Shown: positions 57,600-64,000 of the stretch, piece by piece | Numbering within the stretch: position 1 is the stretch's first letter | How the letters are laid out: every line of letters starts with the position of its first letter | Assembly: GCA_022225965.2 (NCBI GenBank) | Contig: JAKJXP020000143.1 | Span: 29,563 to 93,562 of the forward strand | From: Diatrype stigma | Taxonomy: Eukaryota; Ascomycota; Sordariomycetes; Xylariales; Diatrypaceae | Length of the DNA: 64,000 nucleotides | Reading direction: 5' to 3' | Position numbers and translations under genes: made by a program | Notes under the pieces: generated by a model | The model's input: only the letters and a program-made list of their open reading frames with translations | The model's database searches: none | What the model was told of the DNA's origin: nothing

Positions 57600-58690
57600 A
57601 CCGATAAGAAAATAAGGAATTCCTTTAAGCGCAAATAATTTAAAAGCCAACCGATTTTTTTGTTATAAAAATAGGCAATGCTTAAAACGTAAAAAAATTG
57701 ATTCGACTTTTGCTGCAAATGTTTTAAAATGCAGCCTTAAGTATTTCCGTTTTATCGCCGACCGATTTTTTTAAAGGCTTAACCGAATTAAAGCCGCTAT
57801 CGAGAAATTGACGAAAACCAATTTTTCGAAGCCAACTTTTTTTTCGACGTACTTGGTAATAACGGCTATAGGCTTTCCGAAAATCCGGTAATTCCTTAAT
57901 TACGATTTTATTACGGTCGTTAAACCGACCATCGAAGCAACGAATACGAAAATATTTCGAACCGTCGTCGAAGAACTAAATGTAATACATGGAACCAATG
58001 CTATAAAAGCGGTTACGAAATTATTTAGCGGCAATTGGAAAATCGTTTTCCGCAGTTTAAACTTTTAAGAAAATATACCTTAAAAAAAAATTAAACCGAC
58101 GCCACTTTTGGTTCGGCCGCTTATATTTATAAGGCTCGTTATACCGTAATAACTATAAGATTTTTTATAGCCCTATTAAAAAATAATTCCGAAAGCACTT
58201 AAAAACGACATTAATGCAAACAATAACGTTCGAATTGCGGAAATAATTTATTCGAAAAAAGCAAGCATTATATATAAAAATATAACGTCGATTTATTTTT
58301 TATTAATACCGAAAATATAACGAATTAATTATGCCGCAAAAGCGTTACGTTAAATTATTAACATTATAAATGCAACCCATTTGCATTAAAGGCTTAAATT
58401 AAGTAATGCTTTAAATATTATAAATTCGGATATAAAGCGGTTCATTATCGTTTAAATAAAATATGCAACTGATATAATTCGAAAATACATAAAGAAATAA
58501 ACTATTAATTAAAGGCAAATAATTATTTTCCGAAATGCTCGAATTATAAAATGAAACATTTATCGTAATTAAAAAACTATTTAAAAACAAAAAAAGCGCA
58601 AAAATACGTACGAATTACGTATTTTCGGCGTTTAATTAAATTCGAAACGTTAATGCGGCCCTTTTTTTAGCGTTTTAAGGAATTAATTTC
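57600..58690 (+). pseudogene. ORF1 relic of second LINE family, three zinc knuckles
   Basis: Readable: Val-Val-x-Glu-Leu-Asn-Val-Ile-His-Gly-Thr-Asn-Ala-Ile-Lys-Ala-Val (57965-58015), followed by Leu-Phe-Ser-Gly-Asn-Trp, which matches the Leu-Pro-Ser-Gly-Asp block of LINE ORF1 proteins. Further on Val-Arg-Ile-Ala-Glu-Ile-Ile-Tyr-Ser-Lys-Lys-Ala (about 58228-58265). At 58395-58570 three degraded CCHC knuckles follow one another, with Cys and His mostly turned to Tyr (Cys-Tyr-Lys-Tyr-x4-Tyr pattern). RNA-binding protein of the element. Limits approximate. Confidence 0.6.
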
Positions 58691-60065
58691 GTAACGCTTA
58701 CGTTAAATAATTCGGTTAAACGGCTATAAAAAAAGCCGCAAACAGGTCGACCCGTCGGAAATACGAAGGCATTTAAAAATAACATTCGAATAAATAATCT
58801 TTTTCTTATTAATTTATAGCCCTTAATAATAACTTATCCGTAAAATATCGATAGCAATTAAGTTATACGTAATACTTAATAAAAAAACTAACCGTTTTCG
58901 CTTAAAACATCGCAAATAAACCGTAAATTTTATAAGAATTGTTTTACGGGCCGAAACGTTACGACATTTTAGCGATTTCGGAACCGCCCATTATAGCCCG
59001 AAACGTTCTTTAGGTGCCGTCCCATACACTATACAGTGTCGGCACCTATGTAGACTTAGTCATCCTGTAAGACCACTCCCCATACACCCCCTTCGGGGAT
59101 GGGCTGTATGTAACTAGGTAGCTAGCTAGATAGGTCCATCCGGACGTAAAAATTCATTAACGTTCTTTAGGTACCGATATCGAAAGGCATGAAATATATA
59201 ACTATATAATACAACAACGGAAATATATTTCGAATTATATTCGTAATAAATTCGAAAATATTTATAAAACAATATAAGGCCCATACTTTTTAATACCGGG
59301 CCATAATAAAAACGAAAAACGGTTTAATCGATATCGTTTCGATATATAGCCCATTTTTCGATAACAAAGCAATTACCGAATAAAACATTTTTATAAACGA
59401 TTTGCTTTTTAGGATTCGAATTCGATTTATTTTCGTATTAAGCGATTTTAACTTATATAATTTTATATAAATATTTATTAAAAAATCATATCGGGAAACC
59501 AAAAAGCTAATCGAATTCGCCGCAAAATGGGACCTAAATCTATTAATCCCCTAAAATATCGGAACTTTTTATAATCGAAAAAAAATAATACGACCTTAAA
59601 CCTTGCCTGGGCTTCGTTGGATTTTTCGGCCGGCTTTATAAAAATATTTAAACATATTAAGAGCAATTATAAGCCGTTTATATATAAAATCCGCAATTTT
59701 AAATTTATAATTAACGTAATTGGATATAACTAAAGATTAATAAATATAAATCAAATAAAAATCGAAACGCAATTCCTATTATATCCGCTCGAATTCCAAA
59801 TCCCGGAAAATATAAACCAATATTTAAAAATATATATTATAGCCTTATTATATATCGCTAAAAAGATTATCTTCCGAAATAAAAGCGGCATTTTTCGATA
59901 TAAATAATAAATCCTTAAAATCCGAAAAACGATATAAATAAAACGCAAAACCCATGTGATTTAAAAATAACATCGAACGAATAACACTTACGTTGCATTA
60001 AAATAAAGCAATAGGACCCGGAAATGCATATAAGCGAAAGCCAAAAAGGATTCGTAACGACGTAT
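58690..60065 (+). pseudogene. Endonuclease relic of second LINE family
   Basis: The clearest part, at about 59503-59690, reads Lys-Leu-Ile-Glu-Phe-Ala-Ala-Lys-Trp-Asp-Leu-Asn-Leu-Leu-Ile-Pro, then Asn-Leu-Ala-Trp-Ala-Ser, and Lys-Ser-Asn-Tyr-Lys-Pro-Phe where Ser-Asp-His-x-Pro is expected. This is the C-terminal half of a LINE apurinic-type endonuclease. Asp and His of the triad are changed. Interrupted by the insertion at 59016. Confidence 0.62.
59016..59158 (+). mobile_element. Short LINE-tail element, 143 bp
   Basis: Flanked by a perfect 14-bp duplication, aacgttctttaggt (59002-59015 and 59159-59172). It starts gccgtcccatacactatac, the same 5' base as the copy at 5300, and ends ggacgtaaaaattcatt. 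Not RIP-mutated; nearly identical to the tail of SINE 1. Confidence 0.9.
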
Positions 60066-60831
60066 ATTTTACGAAGTTTTAATTTTTTAAATAATTCATT
60101 AATAAATACTTAAAAGCTATTATATCTTAATATATTAATAATTAAATATATTTATTAATTAAACATTATTATTAATCGTTTTATTTTATAATATTAATAA
60201 GTTAGTTAATTATTACGGCTGCAAATAAGTATAAAATTAAGGAGATATAGTTATTGTTATACGAAAAAAAAGGTTTAAGTAAAAAAAAACGAAACGTTCC
60301 CTTATATATAGCGATATAAAGCCGAACCGGTAGCTATATATTTAGTACCGTAACAATAGGTCCCCCTTTTTTAAATAATTATTTTTAATTATTTTGTAAA
60401 ATTAATCTTTTGAGTTGCTACGTAACGGAAAAAAAGTATTTTAGTTATGATTTAATATTAATTCGAAATGTATTTAATAGTGCGAAGCCGGATTCGAAAG
60501 AAAAATATATGTTCCGAATAACGTATGTTTTAATAAGTTATTTAATTCCGTACCTTTTATTAATTCGAAGCGCCAAGCCGGATTCGGAAATAAATACTTA
60601 TTCCGAATAACGTATTATTATAATAGTTATATATTTATGTATGTAATTATTAATTATAAGGCTTCCCGTTTAAAATATAAATACGTTAATACTTTTCCTT
60701 TTTTATTTCATAACCTTGTTTTTTTTAAGGCTTATCGAATCGTAATTGTTCCGTTGCCTTTTTTTTTCCGACCGACCAATATCCGCATTCGTTTTACCGT
60801 TTCGCTTATTTTCCGTTTATTTATTTATTTA
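60066..60831. other. AT-rich stretch, possible LTR remnant, no gene
   Basis: It holds a direct repeat (aattcgaa...gccggattcg...ttccgaataacgtat, about 60457-60525 and 60551-60615) and taacaataggtccccctttt near 60350. Direct subrepeats and the lack of coding sequence would fit an LTR, but no paired LTR is seen. The open stretches at 60410-60610 and 60637-60888 have no recognisable motif. Confidence 0.4.
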
Positions 60832-63705
60832 TCGATAATAATAATGATAATGATAAATTTTTACGTCCGGATGGACCTATTTATTTAATATACTTAATTA
60901 CGTACCGGCCATTCCCGAAAAGGATATGAAAGGTTTATAGGATAATTAAAACTATATAAGATCCGATATTATATAATATATAAAACGGCTGGAATATTAA
61001 GGGCGGTTTGTCGCCCGAAATAAAGCACGAACGTATTAATAGGACTTTAAAAAAACATAACTATAAAAGGGTTTTTATTTTTTATTAATCGGTTATATCC
61101 CTTTTTAGGGCCTTATCGTTTTGCCTTAATTTGAATCGAATTTAGCGTATCGTTATTTCGTATTATTTATTAATATAAATATGCCTTTTTAAGAAAGGCG
61201 ACAAAGTTTTTATGGCCATTATAACCAAAAAGTTATTTCGTTTTGCGTTTTCGGCGAATACTTAATATCCTAAAGGCGCCTTAAAATAAGTCGCATTGAA
61301 CGATATAACCGGAAGTTCTTTTTTTTCCGTACCGGCAGAAACATTTTACTTCCAAATGGTTAAATCGACGATAATACGAAACGAAATTTTTATAGCCGGA
61401 ACGTTTAGCGAAAAGGCGGTAAAATGTCGGTCGAGCGAAAATAAGTTCCTTAAGGAACTTGCTTATTTTAAGTTTTTAACATAAATACGAAAAGAAAATA
61501 TTACGTAATTATTATATCGAAAAAACGAATAAACGCTTTTTTTTATTAATGCGTCGAAGATGTATAAAGGTTATAATTCGAAAAGGGTTATCGTCGGATA
61601 CGTAATCGATAAAAAGGTTAGTCCTAAGCTTAGCTTGGACATTTGCTGTTTCGTTTTTTTCGATATCGACGTATCCAGAAGTCCATTAAATAAAAAAGGC
61701 CTTAAAGCGGATGCGTATAATAATTTCGTAAAACTAAATAAAGTCGCTTTAGAAATTATTCGAAAAATTACCCATAAGGTACCGGATAATTACGATATTA
61801 TCGATACAAAAGTATATGCCTAAAGGGAAAGTATTTAGGTTATATTAATTGTTTTTTATTTATTAGGTTACTTGCCGGGCGGTAACGATCTTTCCGTTAA
61901 AAACTTTTGTATTAAGCAATAACCCATAAAAGGCATAAACGCATTAACCGCCTTAATAAATAATAAAGCCCCAGTTTATACGATTAATCTTAAAGCTATT
62001 AAAATAAATAACAAGATCAAAAAAGGAAAAGGAAAAAAGCCATTTTATATGCCTTTTTTTGTTCCTTTTTTTGTCGATTAAAAGCGGAAACGAACGGATC
62101 GATTATTTCTTTTTTAAAAGCAAAAAGCGTAGGCATTTTCCGATTAGGTTTATAACGAGTTGCAATTAAATGGGCCATTTGCCTTTAGGTTATTAAAACC
62201 GTACCATTATCGGATATACGGAATCGAATATACGTAAGCGTACGGCGTATTGCAGTCGTATTTGTTCGTATATTACTTTAGCGAGAAATAAGCCAGCCTT
62301 TTTATATAATATAGGAATACGAATAATCCTTTAAACCGGTAGGGTCGTACGTATTATTACCTTAAATGGTTTATTGGTAATATTAAAATGCCCAAATATT
62401 TATATTTATATTAAGCCCCTTCCCTTAATAACGGGGCGCTTTAATCCTAAATACCAAGCCTCGGCTCCGTACGTCGCCACCGATAGCACGTACGCCCTTA
62501 TTGCCATTGCTGTCTTGTTTAGTAGGGTGTCATGAATAACCTTATTTAGGTACCGGATGTAATTGGCCGCGCATAAAGCCTTGGCTTTATTTATCGATAT
62601 TATTACTGCGCCAACGTTATGCCTTTTTGGCTTTATATCGCTTTTATTTCGCCTTTTTTGGCAAAATCGTTATATATAAAGTGCTTTCGGTACGTTAATA
62701 ATCTTTTATAAATTAAGCTTTAAGGTATTAATTATTATAACCCGAATATTTATAAAACGTAACGCGTATTATAGGTAATTAGAAATAAGTCGCAAAAAAA
62801 GCCGGGGCTTAGGTTTTTTAATTCTTATTACGTTGGTTTATTTCTAGGCATTCTTATTCTTAAAACGAATTACCGCTATATATAATTAGAATTAAAACGA
62901 TAAAAACGGCAACAACGATAATGTAACAGTAGTTTCCGAAGCGTATTATATAAAGAATACGCGTTATTTACGAAAAGATAAGGGCGTGTTTTTAAGGGAT
63001 TCGTTAAAAACGAAATCGATAAGGTTCTTTGGCGGTATTAAGGAAAGCGCATATTAAAAGGCAATTAGGCCTTTTATTCTTATATGCGTAATGTAAAGAT
63101 TAAAGTCTTTCGGGCTTTTTATATTAATAAGGCTTATTATAAGCTGCTTAATTTATTAGTATGCTAATCGGGCCTATTATTAATACATAAATATGAATTG
63201 CTAAAATGCGTCTCGGGCGGTATCGAAAAATGAGAAGTAAGTTATAAATATTTCGAATTTAATTTAAGTGCTTTGTTTTTTTTATGCATTAGCTTAACCG
63301 CGGCTAAAATGGAATTTATTAAGGGATATTTTAATATCCCTAAGAAAAAGTAAATAAGAAGGTTTTTTTAAAACTTATGCCTTTTCGAAACGCTAGGTTT
63401 TGTTATTACTACTTTGTTATTTAGCTTTTTTAAAACAAAAGAAATAGCTTTCGAAATGTTATTATGATTACTATTAGCCATTATAAATGGATTTATAAGA
63501 ATAACGAGAACTGGTTTTTTAAAATCTGCTTTCGAAGTTTATTACGAAAGAATTAAAGGTCGTTACGAGTAAACGGTATCCGACATCCTTAAAGGGTTAC
63601 TTAATTCAAAGGTAAAGATAAATAAAGCTTATAATATAAAAGCGAATTATATAAAAACAAGTCTTAATAAAGTATAAGAGTAAGAAAAAAGAGTTATAAG
63701 AGGAT
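60832..63705 (-). mobile_element. Tad-like LINE copy G (reverse), internally deleted
   Basis: It has both ends: (ATT/ATC)n tail and 3' UTR at 60832-61040, and 5' end (reverse complement of catcctcttataactctttt) at 63705. It is only 2.87 kb. RNase H spans about 61250-62100, and the RT C-terminal part reaches about 62650. Sequence then jumps to the ORF1 N-terminal part (62700 onward), so about 3.6 kb with most of ORF1, the endonuclease and the RT core is missing. 62400-62600 is less mutated than the rest. Confidence 0.82.

Positions 63706-64000
<295 letters not shown>

Larger units (their letters stand above)
57367..60065 (+). mobile_element. Second LINE family, 5' half (ORF1 and endonuclease)
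   Basis: Not alignable by eye to copies A-H. It carries an ORF1 of the same general class (see next entry) followed by an endonuclease C-terminus; no RT follows before 60065. A short LINE-tail copy is inserted at 59016-59158. 3' truncated. Confidence 0.6.

Overview
The window looks like a transposon graveyard from a filamentous ascomycete (Pezizomycotina). I find no host gene, tRNA or rRNA in it. Almost all of it is very AT-rich, with TpA in excess, CpA/TpG scarce and CpG kept. Recognisable transposon frames are broken mainly by TAA/TAG where relatives carry CAA/CAG/TGG, which is the signature of repeat-induced point mutation (RIP). No frame of normal length survives, so every protein call is a pseudogene read through RIP-type stops. 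The species cannot be named from this.

Layout. (1) 1-7508 is a nearly complete Tad-like LINE (copy A, + strand). It carries two short insertions with target-site duplications (3605-3832, 5300-5433) and a GC-rich SINE (6650-7332). Copy A itself sits in an older LINE, A2 (7509-8295, resuming at 18465-18596). (2) 8296-33998 holds two ~10.2-kb Helitrons in mirror image (8296-18464 on the - strand, 23805-33998 on the + strand), separated by 5.3 kb of LINE (A2 remnant plus copy B, 18597-23755). Each Helitron has a Pif1-like Rep-helicase relic, three further reading frames on the opposite strand, a six-unit 42-bp iteron-like array near the 5' end, ~100-bp inverted repeats and a foldback 3' terminus. 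(3) 34.0-39.2 kb has a GC-rich inverted sequence pair, a second SINE in reverse and a degraded hAT transposase with visible GTAAGT introns. (4) 39.2-50.8 kb has LINE C, a short reversed LINE tail (H), and a Gypsy-like LTR retrotransposon on the - strand. The gag and protease of that element are split by full-length LINE D (42472-48963, with a target-site duplication). (5) 51.0-63.7 kb has reversed LINE E, fragments F and a 5' scrap, a second LINE family (57367-60065), and reversed LINE G with an internal deletion. (6) The window ends in a 116-bp (ATA)n tract.

How the parts relate. The Tad-like LINE has a 3' UTR ending in a conserved hairpin and a (TCA/TTA)n tail. The SINEs and the short insertions carry the same 3' end, so they were probably moved by this LINE's reverse transcriptase. 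The SINEs and short copies are not RIP-mutated while their hosts are, so they arrived after the main RIP episode. The Helitron insertion site can be rebuilt from the interrupted LINE: A|T, with no target duplication, as expected for Helitrons.
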